Source of the DNA: Pseudoduganella lurida
GTDB lineage: Bacteria; Pseudomonadota; Gammaproteobacteria; Burkholderiales; Burkholderiaceae_D
Direction of reading: 5' to 3'
NCBI RefSeq assembly: GCF_007830455.1
Contig: NZ_VLLB01000002.1
Span: 496,001-560,000 of the forward strand
Length of the DNA stretch: 64,000 nucleotides
The position numbers and the translations under genes were made by a program. The notes below the pieces were generated by a model. That model did no database searches and was not told the origin of the DNA. It saw only the letters and a program-made list of their open reading frames with translations. Below, piece after piece: positions 28,549 to 36,614 of this stretch (position 1 is its first letter; each line of letters starts with the position of its first letter).

Positions 28549-28929
28549 ATGGTCACCTCCATCAGCCAGAGCGCCGGCAGCACGGCATCGGCCACCGCCG
28601 GCAGCAGCACCAGCACCCAGATCACCAGCCTGCAGCGCCAGGTCACGGCCAAGCAGAAGGAACTCGTCGAAGCGCAGAAGGACACCAGCGAAACGGGTGT
28701 CAAGGAAGCCCAGCAGATCGCCCAGCAGATCCAGGCGCTGCAGCAGCAGATCGCCCAGCTGCAGGCGCAGGCGGCGCAGAAGGCCGCGGAGCAGCAGGCC
28801 GCGCAGGCGGCCGCCGCCGCAGCAGCGAAACAGCAGGACAGCCAGGGCGGCACCGCCACGGGCAGCACCGGGCGCACGCAGGCCGATCCGACGGCCACCG
28901 TGGGCAGCGTCGTCGACACCTACGCCTGA
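28549..28929 (+). CDS. FlxA-like protein
   Basis: The 126-residue protein has a serine/threonine-rich N-terminus, a heptad-rich coiled coil (about 25-85, with ITSLQRQVTAKQKELVEAQ and repeated QQI/QAL) and an alanine/glutamine stretch before a low-complexity tail. This matches the FlxA-like family, small proteins made late with flagellar genes whose role is unclear. The ATG at 28549 is preferred over TTG 28543; AGGA precedes it. The FliA promoter supports the call. Confidence 0.8.
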   Translation: MVTSISQSAGSTASATAGSSTSTQITSLQRQVTAKQKELVEAQKDTSETGVKEAQQIAQQIQALQQQIAQLQAQAAQKAAEQQAAQAAAAAAAKQQDSQGGTATGSTGRTQADPTATVGSVVDTYA

Positions 28930-29013
28930 CCGCGGTGCGCGGGCCGCAGCGGGCGCCGGCTGCGCAGGCCTTGTGCTAGGTTGACGGCTTGATCAACCGA
29001 GCCACCGGCATGC

Positions 29014-29451
29014 ATGATGGATGATGCCAGCCCCCTTGCGCGTTGTGCCGCCGGCCTGCAGGGCGGCGTGATGCTGGCCGTGCTGCTGCACGCACTGGCA
29101 TTCCTGCCGCAATGGCGCAGCGACTACTACCAGCGCGACTTCCTGAACACCAGCATCACGGGACTGCTGCTCGCGGTCGCGCATGGCGCCGTGCTCGCGC
29201 TGGCACGCAGCGAACTCCCGGCCATCGATGCGGGAGGCCATGGCACGACCGCCGCCTGGTGCCTGGCCGCGGCGCTGCTGCTCAATCTCCTGATCGCCGC
29301 GCAGAACCTGTGTGCGGTCCACGCACTGGTGCGGCTGCACCGGCCCAGCGCCCTCGTGGCGGGCTCGCTGCGGCCGGCCGTGCTGCCGCTGGCCTGGACC
29401 AGCGGCGTGCTGGCCTGCGCCGCCTGCGCTGCGGTTGCCGGCTGGCTGTAG
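29014..29451 (+). CDS. Hypothetical four-helix membrane protein
   Basis: The 145-residue frame has four hydrophobic segments (about 13-32, 47-65, 80-100 and 120-143), separated by short polar loops including LPQWRSDYYQRDFLN. No domain is recognisable. It lies between flxA-like and the convergent UvrA-like gene, whose stop codon is 13 bases away. Codon use matches its neighbours, so it is probably a real gene of unknown role. Confidence 0.65.
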   Translation: MMDDASPLARCAAGLQGGVMLAVLLHALAFLPQWRSDYYQRDFLNTSITGLLLAVAHGAVLALARSELPAIDAGGHGTTAAWCLAAALLLNLLIAAQNLCAVHALVRLHRPSALVAGSLRPAVLPLAWTSGVLACAACAAVAGWL

Positions 29452-29464
29452 CGGACGATCGCGC

Positions 29465-32044
29465 TTACGTCGGTGCGGGACGGCCCTGCAGGAAGCGCTT
29501 CAGGTAAGGCGCCGTGCGGCTGTCGCGCGTTCCCGCCACCAGCGCCGGCGCACCGGCCGCCACGATGCGGCCGCCCTCCTCGCCGGCGCCGGGACCGATG
29601 TCGATCACCCAGTCGGCCGCCGCCACCACGCGCATATCGTGTTCGACGGCGATCACCGTGTTGCCCGCGTCGACGAGCTTCTGCAGCTGCGCGACCAGGC
29701 GCTCCACGTCGGCCGGGTGCAGGCCCGTGGTCGGTTCATCGAGCACGTACAGCATGTTGCCGCGCGCGGCGCGCTGCAGTTCCGTGGCCAGCTTGATGCG
29801 CTGCGCCTCGCCGCCGGACAGCTCGGTGGCCGGCTGCCCCAGCCGCAGGTAACCGAGCCCCACGTCGCGCAGCACTTCCAGCGCGCGCTGCAGCGGCGGC
29901 TCTTCCTCGAAGAATGCCCAGGCCGCGTCCACCGTCATGCCCAGCACCTCGGCCACGTTGCGGTCGCGGTACGTCACCTCCAGCGTCTTGGCGTTGTAGC
30001 GCGCGCCCTGGCATACCGGGCACGGCGCGTAGACGCTCGGCAGGAACAGCAGCTCGACCATCACGGAGCCCTCGCCTTCGCAGTTCTCGCAGCGGCCCTT
30101 GGCCACGTTGAACGAGAAGCGGCCCGCATCGTAGCGGCGCGCCTTGGCCATTTTCGTGGCCGCGAACAGCTTGCGCACATGGTCGAACAGGCCCGTGTAG
30201 GTGGCCAGGTTCGAGCGTGGCGTGCGGCCGATGGGCTTCTGGTCCACGCGCACCAGGCGCCGGATGTTCTCGAGGCCCGCCGTGATGCGCCCTTCCAGCG
30301 CGGCCGGCGCATCCTGTTCGAGGTCTTCGCCCTCCTCCGCCTCGGCTTCCACCTCGTGCCCGAGCGCGCGCGTCACCAGTTCCACCAGCACCTGGCTGAC
30401 GAGGCTCGACTTGCCCGACCCGGAAACGCCCGTCACGGTGGTGAACACGCCGAGCGGGAAGTCGCAGGACAGCCGGTCCAGGTTGTTGCGCGTGATGTCG
30501 GCCAGCTTCAGCCAGCCCTGCGGCTCGCGCGGCGTGCGGACTTCGGGCGGCGCATCGACGAACAGGAAGCGCTGGGTTTGCGAATCGTCCACGCCGCGCA
30601 GGCCGTCCGGCGCGCCGCTGTACAGCACATGGCCGCCGCCCTCGCCTGCCGCGGGCCCCACGTCCACGATCCAGTCGGCATGGCGGATCACATCGAGCGA
30701 GTGCTCGACGACGAACAGCGAATTGCCCGACGCCTTCAGGCGCGCCATCGCGCGCAGCAGCGCCACCGTGTCGGCCGGATGCAGGCCGGCCGAGGGCTCG
30801 TCGAGCACATACACGACGCCGAACAGGTTCGAGCGCACCTGCGTGGCCAGCCGCAGCCGCTGCAGCTCGCCCGGCGACAGGGTCGGCGTGCTGCGGTCCA
30901 GCGCCAGGTAGCCCAGGCCCAGGTCCAGCAGCACTTCCAGGCGTGCCAGCACGTCCTGCGCGATGCGCTGCGTGACGATCAGCTTTTCCGGGTGCGCGGC
31001 CTTGTCCTTCGCGCTGATCTTCGCGGTGCCGTCGACATACGGCGCCATCGTCGCGGCCAGGCGCTGCAGCGGCAGGCGCGAGATCTCCGTGATGTCGTGG
31101 CCGGCGAACGTGACGGACAGCGATTCGGGCCGCAGGCGCCGCCCACGGCAGGTCGGGCACTCGGTGCTCACCATGTAGCGCGCCACGCGCTTCTTCATCG
31201 ATGCGCTTTCCGTCGTGGCGAACGTCTGCAGCACGTACTTGCGCGCGCCGGTGAAGGTGCCCTGGTAGCTGGGCGTTTCCTTCCGCTTCAAGGCGCGCTT
31301 CGTCTCTTCCGGCGTCAGGCCGGCATACACGGGCACCTGCGGCTGTTCGTCCGTGTACAGGATCCAGTCGCGGGTCTTCTTCGGCAGGTCGCGCCACGGC
31401 GTGTCCACGTCGTAGCCGAGCGTGACGAGGATGTCGCGCAGGTTCTGGCCATGCCAGGCGGTGGGCCAGGCGGCAATGGCGCGCTCGCGGATCGTCAGGC
31501 TGTCGTCCGGCACCATCGACGCTTCGGTGGCTTCGTACACGCGGCCCAGGCCATGGCACTGGGTGCAGGCGCCTTCCGGCGTGTTCGGCGAAAACGACTC
31601 GGCATACAGCAACTCCTGGCCGGGCGGATAGTCGCCAGCGCGCGAATACAGCATGCGCAGGGAGTTCGACAGCGTCGTCACGCTGCCCACCGAGGAGCGC
31701 GTGGTCGGCGTGCCGCGCTGCTGCTGCAGGGCCACGGCGGGCGGCAGGCCGTCGATCTCGTCGACCTGCGGCACGGGCATCTGGTGGAACAGGCGCCGCG
31801 CATACGGCGACACCGATTCGAGGTAGCGGCGCTGCGCTTCGGCGTACAGCGTGCCGAAGGCCAGCGACGATTTGCCGGAGCCGGAGACGCCGGTGAACAC
31901 GACGAGCGCGTCACGGGGAATCTCCAGGTCGACGTTCTTCAGGTTGTGTTCGCGGGCGCCCCGCACGGTCACGTAGCCGGTACGTTTCGGAGCGTTGCTG
32001 GGAATGGTCTGGTTGCCTGATTTGCCGGGGGTCTTTGCTGTCAT
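29465..32044 (-). CDS. UvrA-family ATPase, short UvrA2-like form
   Basis: The 859-residue protein has two ABC ATPase units. The first has Walker [19 protein letters not shown] (about 47-64) and a CTQCHG zinc motif; the second has [20 protein letters not shown] and CPVCQG zinc motifs, and the signature [13 protein letters not shown]. It is shorter than housekeeping UvrA (about 940 residues) and fits the UvrA2 type, in which the UvrB-binding region is reduced. Such proteins are linked to tolerance of DNA-damaging compounds. It starts 7 bases after the yedK stop, so the two are cotranscribed. Confidence 0.88.
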   Translation of the reverse strand: MTAKTPGKSGNQTIPSNAPKRTGYVTVRGAREHNLKNVDLEIPRDALVVFTGVSGSGKSSLAFGTLYAEAQRRYLESVSPYARRLFHQMPVPQVDEIDGLPPAVALQQQRGTPTTRSSVGSVTTLSNSLRMLYSRAGDYPPGQELLYAESFSPNTPEGACTQCHGLGRVYEATEASMVPDDSLTIRERAIAAWPTAWHGQNLRDILVTLGYDVDTPWRDLPKKTRDWILYTDEQPQVPVYAGLTPEETKRALKRKETPSYQGTFTGARKYVLQTFATTESASMKKRVARYMVSTECPTCRGRRLRPESLSVTFAGHDITEISRLPLQRLAATMAPYVDGTAKISAKDKAAHPEKLIVTQRIAQDVLARLEVLLDLGLGYLALDRSTPTLSPGELQRLRLATQVRSNLFGVVYVLDEPSAGLHPADTVALLRAMARLKASGNSLFVVEHSLDVIRHADWIVDVGPAAGEGGGHVLYSGAPDGLRGVDDSQTQRFLFVDAPPEVRTPREPQGWLKLADITRNNLDRLSCDFPLGVFTTVTGVSGSGKSSLVSQVLVELVTRALGHEVEAEAEEGEDLEQDAPAALEGRITAGLENIRRLVRVDQKPIGRTPRSNLATYTGLFDHVRKLFAATKMAKARRYDAGRFSFNVAKGRCENCEGEGSVMVELLFLPSVYAPCPVCQGARYNAKTLEVTYRDRNVAEVLGMTVDAAWAFFEEEPPLQRALEVLRDVGLGYLRLGQPATELSGGEAQRIKLATELQRAARGNMLYVLDEPTTGLHPADVERLVAQLQKLVDAGNTVIAVEHDMRVVAAADWVIDIGPGAGEEGGRIVAAGAPALVAGTRDSRTAPYLKRFLQGRPAPT

Positions 32045-32051
32045 CTGTTCC

Positions 32052-32723
32052 TCAATCCGCGATCGGTTCGGCCAGGTGGGCGCCGTCGCGGCCCGCGTAG
32101 TTGACGTCGGTGCTGACGCGGTACCACTCGAAGGCATCGACGCCCAGTGCCATCTGGCGCGCCAGCATTTCGGCTTCGTCGCGGGACAGGTCGGGATCGA
32201 GCCAGGTGGCCGCATCGGCCGCATTCAGTACCACGGGGCGGCGGTCGTGCACGTCCACCATGCCGCCGGAGCTGTCGGCCGTCACCAGCACGAAGCCCGA
32301 TTCGGCCTTGTGTTCTTTGAAGGGACCGAAATTGGCCAGCGCCAGCATGAACAGCGGCTCGCCGTCCTTGCGGTGGATGTGCCAGGGCTGGCGGTGGCCC
32401 TTCTCGCCGGTCCATTCGTACCAGCCGTTCGCGGGCACGACGGCGCGGCCGGCCTTCAGCAGCCGGCCCCAGTAGTTGTTGGTGAGTTTCTCGACGCGCG
32501 CGTTGTACGAGATGGGCAGCTTCTCGGCCGCCCACGAGGCGCGGTAGCCCCAGTGCAGGTCGTCGACGTGCAGCACGCCATCCTGCAGGTGGAACACGGG
32601 GCGATAGGTGCCCGGCGCCGCATTGAAGGTCGGCGCCGCCTCGCTGTCGTAGGCTGCATCGGCCCAGCCGAAGGCGCTGACGTAGCGCCGCGCATTGTCA
32701 TTTTGATCGAAACGTCCACACAT
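32052..32723 (-). CDS. yedK: SRAP-domain protein YedK (abasic-site DNA crosslinker)
   Basis: The 223-residue protein begins MCGRF, so Cys2 becomes the N-terminal nucleophile once methionine is removed. The SRAP landmarks follow: SYNARVEKL, VVPANGWYEWTG and HDRRPVVL. YedK/HMCES proteins form a stable thiazolidine link to abasic sites in single-stranded DNA. The start at 32723 is fixed by the need for Cys2. Pairing with a UvrA2-like gene suggests a DNA-damage operon, though no LexA box was found. Confidence 0.92.
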   Translation of the reverse strand: MCGRFDQNDNARRYVSAFGWADAAYDSEAAPTFNAAPGTYRPVFHLQDGVLHVDDLHWGYRASWAAEKLPISYNARVEKLTNNYWGRLLKAGRAVVPANGWYEWTGEKGHRQPWHIHRKDGEPLFMLALANFGPFKEHKAESGFVLVTADSSGGMVDVHDRRPVVLNAADAATWLDPDLSRDEAEMLARQMALGVDAFEWYRVSTDVNYAGRDGAHLAEPIAD

Positions 32724-32777
32724 CGCCCGATCATAGCAGCGCGACCGCGGCACCCCGCGCACCGGTGTCCTGCGGCC

Positions 32778-32905
32778 GAGCCCGTGTCCACCCAGGGGTC
32801 AACCCCGTTTTCGGACACGAGCTCAACAGTCCGATAAATCTCCGATCGCGCGACTGTCGAGGCCGTGTCCGATTTCGGGGTTGACCCCAAGGTGGACACG
32901 GGCTC
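32778..32905. repeat. Palindromic intergenic repeat, locus 3 (inverted pair)
   Basis: Units 32778-32824 and 32859-32905 are near-perfect inverted copies of about 47 bases, with GAGCCCGTGTCCACC arms and a GGGGTCAACCCCG core, separated by 34 bases. They lie between the hydrolase stop and the yedK start. Confidence 0.85.
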
Positions 32906-32917
32906 AAGTATGGGAGA

Positions 32918-34102
32918 TCAGTTGGTGCCGCCGGTCATGGTGTCTTTCGGCGGTTCGGCGCTGTCGGTCCAGACTACGTAGTCGTCCACGGAGTACAGCC
33001 GGCATGGTTCGCGGCTGGCGGCCTGGCAGGCGGCCAGGGCGCGTTCGTTCGGCATTTCGCCTTCCTCGGCCCAGCCCCAGGCGCCGCTGCTGGAGACGGC
33101 GAACGCGCGCGGCGTCTGCTTCGTCAGGAAGTCCTTGTACTGCTGGCGGCCCTTCTCCGGCAGGAAGGGGACGGCGGCGATGTCGGCCAGGGCGGCGTAG
33201 TTGCTGGCCGGCTGCGGCGCAGGTTCGGCCACGGCGTACACCTGGTCGGTCGGCATGCCCACCTGTCGCAGGAAGCGCTCGACTTCCGGCAGCCAGACGG
33301 ACTGGCCATCGCGGCTGCCCAGCATCGTGTGGGCGTCGTGCTTGAACGGGCCGTACGACACCAGCTGCACCTTGCCGCCGTTGGCCGAGAACGCGTCGTA
33401 CATGCGGTTCACCAGCGCCGGGCCGAAGTAGCTGTCGTTCGCGCCGTACATCCACAGCGTCTCGACGCGGTTCTTGCGGCCGAATTCGGCAAACGCGCTG
33501 ACGAGGGAGCCCTGCCAGTCGCAGGCATTGCCATGCACCTTCAGGCCGCCGGCAAAGTTCATGATGCCGCGCACGCCGGGCAGGTCCTGCGTCGACAGCG
33601 CGATGCTGGCCAGGCCCCCATAGGACTGGCCGGCGATGACGATGTGGTCGGCGTCGATGTACGGCAGGTCGCGGGCATACGTGACGACATCGGCGATGTC
33701 GCCGGCCTGCTGGTAGCCGTTGGCCTTCATGTTGCAGCCGAAGTCCGCGTAGGTGCCGCCCGAATGGGCGAAGCCGGTGCGCATCGGCACCATCACGGCA
33801 TAGCCGCGGCGCACGAACTGGGTGGCCATGTAGACGAAGCGGTCGCGCTGCTGGGCGCGCGGGCTGCCGGGCGACTTGCCGTGATTGATGATCAGCAGGG
33901 GGAATGGACCGGGCCCGGCCGGCTTGTACAGCGTCGTTTCCAGGCTGACGTTCATGCGCGGACCGGCGGGCACCATGATGACCTGTTCGTTCAGCCGCGC
34001 ATCCAGTGGCAGCAGCTGGGCCCGGGCGGATGGCGCCAGCAGCGCGGCCGAGGCCAGCGCGATGGCAGTGATGACACGATGGACGAGGGACAGGACCGGC
34101 AC
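32918..34102 (-). CDS. Exported alpha/beta hydrolase
   Basis: The product is 394 residues from a GTG at 34102, with GGAG six bases upstream; an in-frame TTG at 34141 is less likely. A signal peptide ends at SARA. The mature part has the alpha/beta hydrolase oxyanion region (LLIINHGKSPGS), a nucleophile elbow GQSYGGLAS and a likely catalytic histidine in GPFKHDAHTM. It resembles dienelactone hydrolase-type esterases. The C-terminal 130 residues, with a GWAEEGEMPNERAL segment, form an extra region I cannot assign. The substrate is unknown. Confidence 0.8.
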   Translation of the reverse strand: MPVLSLVHRVITAIALASAALLAPSARAQLLPLDARLNEQVIMVPAGPRMNVSLETTLYKPAGPGPFPLLIINHGKSPGSPRAQQRDRFVYMATQFVRRGYAVMVPMRTGFAHSGGTYADFGCNMKANGYQQAGDIADVVTYARDLPYIDADHIVIAGQSYGGLASIALSTQDLPGVRGIMNFAGGLKVHGNACDWQGSLVSAFAEFGRKNRVETLWMYGANDSYFGPALVNRMYDAFSANGGKVQLVSYGPFKHDAHTMLGSRDGQSVWLPEVERFLRQVGMPTDQVYAVAEPAPQPASNYAALADIAAVPFLPEKGRQQYKDFLTKQTPRAFAVSSSGAWGWAEEGEMPNERALAACQAASREPCRLYSVDDYVVWTDSAEPPKDTMTGGTN

Positions 34103-34403
34103 GGCAAACTCCGCAGCAATTGACGTTGGGCAACAACCCAATTTTGATGCCGTGCGGAATTGATTGCAATCCTAAAAGAATAATATCAGCCGTTTTTAAG
34201 GGAAGGTTTGTTGCTTTGCGGCACGAACTCGACAGGTGTTGACACACCGTCCATGCCGTTTTGCCTACTCGTTATCGCCGCATCAATAACAGTCGCACGG
34301 ATGCGACGCGACAGCAGCTTTTATCCCGCCAGCCGCCGGTTCATCCCGTGCGCGCCCATCGCTTTCGGTAAACTGGAGGCTCTTCCAGACAAGGATCCAT
34401 CAC
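34103..34403. other. Divergent spacer before the rod-like gene
   Basis: No gene or clear signal is visible. An AT-rich patch at about 34165-34215 could hold the hydrolase promoter. Confidence 0.4.
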
Positions 34404-34742
34404 GTGGCAATTTCCGCATTGGGCGCCGGCCTGACGGGACTGCAGGCCAATATGCAGGCACTGGGCGTGGAGGCGCATAACACCGCCAACATGAACACCC
34501 AGAACTTCGTCCCGCAGACGGCGACGTTCAACGAGGCGCGCCCCGCCGGCACCGGCGTGACGCTGTCGATCGCCGCGCGCGACCTGTCCGCCGCCGAGAA
34601 CGTGGGCACCGCGCCGTCCGGCACCGATCCCGCGTCGTCGATCACCAACTCGCTGGTCTACAAGGCCGGCTTCGAGCTGTCCGCGAAAATGATCGAGGCG
34701 GCCGACGAGCGCCTGGGCACCCTCATCGACATCCGGGCCTGA
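34404..34742 (+). CDS. Small flagellar rod/hook-like protein
   Basis: The 112-residue protein starts at a GTG with AAGGAT nearby. Its N-terminus (ISALGAGLTGLQANMQALGVEAHNTANMNTQNFVPQ) matches the flagellar rod/hook N-terminal helix, whose usual motif is NNIANVNT; its C-terminus (FELSAKMIEAADERLGTLIDIRA) matches the partner C-terminal helix. The central domain is nearly absent. It is thus a minimal FlgB/FlgC/FlgG-like protein, yet no flagellar operon is nearby. It may be an accessory rod part or a remnant with another role. Confidence 0.7.
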   Translation: MAISALGAGLTGLQANMQALGVEAHNTANMNTQNFVPQTATFNEARPAGTGVTLSIAARDLSAAENVGTAPSGTDPASSITNSLVYKAGFELSAKMIEAADERLGTLIDIRA

Positions 34743-34835
34743 CACAACCGCGCCGGGCTTCCGCCGTTCGGTACGTCTGAGAATTTCCCGCCTTTGTGGC
34801 ATGATCGCCGGACCTTGTCACTCGCCGGCCACCGC

Positions 34836-35537
34836 ATGCCCACCACAGAACGCATCCCCCACCGCATCACCCACCTCGTCTCCGACTGCGACGGCGTCCT
34901 GATCGACAGCGAAGCCGTCGCCCTGCAGGCCCTGGCGGACCACCTGGCCCCCCTCGGCGCGGACCGCGAGCGCCTGATCGCGCTGATCCGTCCGCGCCTG
35001 GGCCTGAAGCTGGAAGCCCTGACGCTGGGCGTGTGCGCGGAACTCGGCCTGCCCGAGCCGACCGTGGCCGACCTGGCGATCCTGCGCTCGGTCGTCGAAC
35101 ATGCCTGCGATACGCAGGCGACGCCGGTGCCCGGTGTGCACGAGGCGCTGGCGGCCATCCCGCTGACGAAAGCGGTGGCCAGCAACAGCCGGCTGGTGCG
35201 CGTACAGGCGCTGCTGGGCCGCACCGGCCTGGCGGAGCTGTTCGCGGGCGGCATCTACACGGCCGACATCGCCGGCCGCCCGAAACCGGATCCGGCCGTG
35301 TACCTGGCCGCTGCCGCCGGCATGGGGGTCGGCGCAGCGCACTGCGTGGTGGTGGAGGACAGCGTGACGGGCGTGCACGCGGCCGTCGCGGCCGGCGCAA
35401 CGGTGCTGGGCTTCACGGGCGGTCCGCACAGCCCGGCCGGCCAGGCGGACCGGCTGCGCGAGGCAGGTGCCGTCGCCACCTTCGATGCGATGGCGGAACT
35501 GCCGGCGCTGGTGGACAGGATCCGCAGCGCCGGCTGA
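34836..35537 (+). CDS. HAD-superfamily hydrolase, beta-phosphoglucomutase-like
   Basis: The 233-residue protein has all HAD motifs: DCDGVLIDSE (nucleophile Asp and acid/base Asp), the serine of VASNS, lysine of GRPKPDPAVY, and VVEDSVTGVHAA. The helical cap lies between motifs I and II. It belongs with phosphatases acting on small sugar or glycerol phosphates (Gph/YieH-like). The ATG at 34836 is chosen because the product then begins shortly before motif I. It stands alone. Confidence 0.88.
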   Translation: MPTTERIPHRITHLVSDCDGVLIDSEAVALQALADHLAPLGADRERLIALIRPRLGLKLEALTLGVCAELGLPEPTVADLAILRSVVEHACDTQATPVPGVHEALAAIPLTKAVASNSRLVRVQALLGRTGLAELFAGGIYTADIAGRPKPDPAVYLAAAAGMGVGAAHCVVVEDSVTGVHAAVAAGATVLGFTGGPHSPAGQADRLREAGAVATFDAMAELPALVDRIRSAG

Positions 35538-35620
35538 AACACGTCGGCTGAAGCACATCGGCTGAAGCACATCGACTGAAGCACTTCAGCAGAAGCACCT
35601 CTCCTGAAGCACCTCAGCCC
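35537..35620. repeat. 14-bp minisatellite, six units
   Basis: Six degenerate copies of AAGCACATCGGCTG run without gaps from the HAD gene stop codon into the last codons of the convergent phyH gene. The period is exactly 14 bp, so it is not codon-related. A second 14-bp array occurs at 48438. Confidence 0.85.
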
Positions 35621-36468
35621 ATCGTGCGGGGCGGCGGCGCGCCCATCAGCAGGCCTTCGATGGTGTGCTCCTGCACGATGAATTCCAGCCTGTCCACCAC
35701 GCGGCACGTGAGGTGGCGGCGTATTTCTTCCGGCAGGCTGTCGTAATAGCCGCGCGTGACCTGCAGGTCGTGCTTGGCGGCGTTCGTCGCATCCGGCGCA
35801 TCCACGCCCAGCACGAACACGGGCCGAGACTTCGGCGACTGGTTGGCGGTACCGCGATGGATCGTCAGCGCCGAGCGCGCCGAAATATCTCCCATCTGCG
35901 CCAGCTTGCGCTGCGCGCGCGCCTCGTAGCGGGGCCACAGCGCCGGCTCCGGGAACATCGGGTCGCCGCCGGCCAGGTCGTCCCACTGCGTGCCGGGCGC
36001 GATCTCGAACGGCCCCATGTCTTCCGTCACGTCCACCGTGGTGATGTTGAAGGCCAGCGAATTGAGGCGCCGGCCCGTCAGGGTGGCGGCCGGTGTCGGG
36101 AAATCGCGATGCCAGGGCTGGTGCAGCGCGCCCGGTCCCGGCACGTCGAAGCCCGCTTCCACCACCTTCCAGTCCGGCCCCAGGATGGCGCTGCACACGG
36201 CCACCACCCACGGATGGGAGACGATGTCCACGAAGCCGCTCAGGCGCTCCGGATGCACCTCCACGTAGAAGCGGTTCGGCCCGCGCGGCAGCGCGCCGCC
36301 CGGCTGGCGCAGCGCTTCCTGGAACAGCACGCCGATATCCTCGCCCAGCCGCGCCACCCATTCGCGCGGGAAGGCGCCCTTCAGGGCCGTGAAGCCGTCG
36401 CCGTACAGGGCGCCCATGATGGCGGCCACATCGTAGCCCGTTGCGTCGTTCTTCGGTTGCTGGTCCAT
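35614..36468 (-). CDS. Phytanoyl-CoA dioxygenase (PhyH) family protein
   Basis: The 284-residue protein fits the Fe(II)/2-oxoglutarate oxygenase fold of PhyH: GALHQPWHRDFP supplies the HxD iron ligands, PFEIAPGTQWDD follows, the distal histidine is in TIHRGTANQS, and an arginine in SRPVFVLGV probably binds 2-oxoglutarate. The substrate is unknown; the family includes hydroxylases of lipids, ectoine and secondary metabolites. ATG 36468 has GGAGAG six bases upstream, and an ATG 21 bases earlier does not. It is divergent from the LOV kinase with 146 bp between them. Confidence 0.85.
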   Translation of the reverse strand: MDQQPKNDATGYDVAAIMGALYGDGFTALKGAFPREWVARLGEDIGVLFQEALRQPGGALPRGPNRFYVEVHPERLSGFVDIVSHPWVVAVCSAILGPDWKVVEAGFDVPGPGALHQPWHRDFPTPAATLTGRRLNSLAFNITTVDVTEDMGPFEIAPGTQWDDLAGGDPMFPEPALWPRYEARAQRKLAQMGDISARSALTIHRGTANQSPKSRPVFVLGVDAPDATNAAKHDLQVTRGYYDSLPEEIRRHLTCRVVDRLEFIVQEHTIEGLLMGAPPPRTMG

Positions 36469-36614
36469 CGGTCTCTCCGTCATCGTCATGGCAGGCGGCC
36501 ATTGTAGGCAATATCCACGGCCGGGGCGGCACGGCTCGAAGGTGCGGCCGCGAACAGTCGGGCCACCCCGGCCCGCCTAACATGCTGTCCAAGACAATTC
36601 TTTGGGGCGAAAGC

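Noticed and set aside
29312..32020. 902-residue open frame antisense to the UvrA-like gene
   Set aside because: Composition is Arg/His/Gln-rich and low in hydrophobic residues; the UvrA motifs on the other strand are decisive.
32724..32905. LexA box before yedK
   Set aside because: ACAGT and ACTGT are present but in the wrong orientation and spacing for CTGT-N8-ACAG; they belong to the repeat region.
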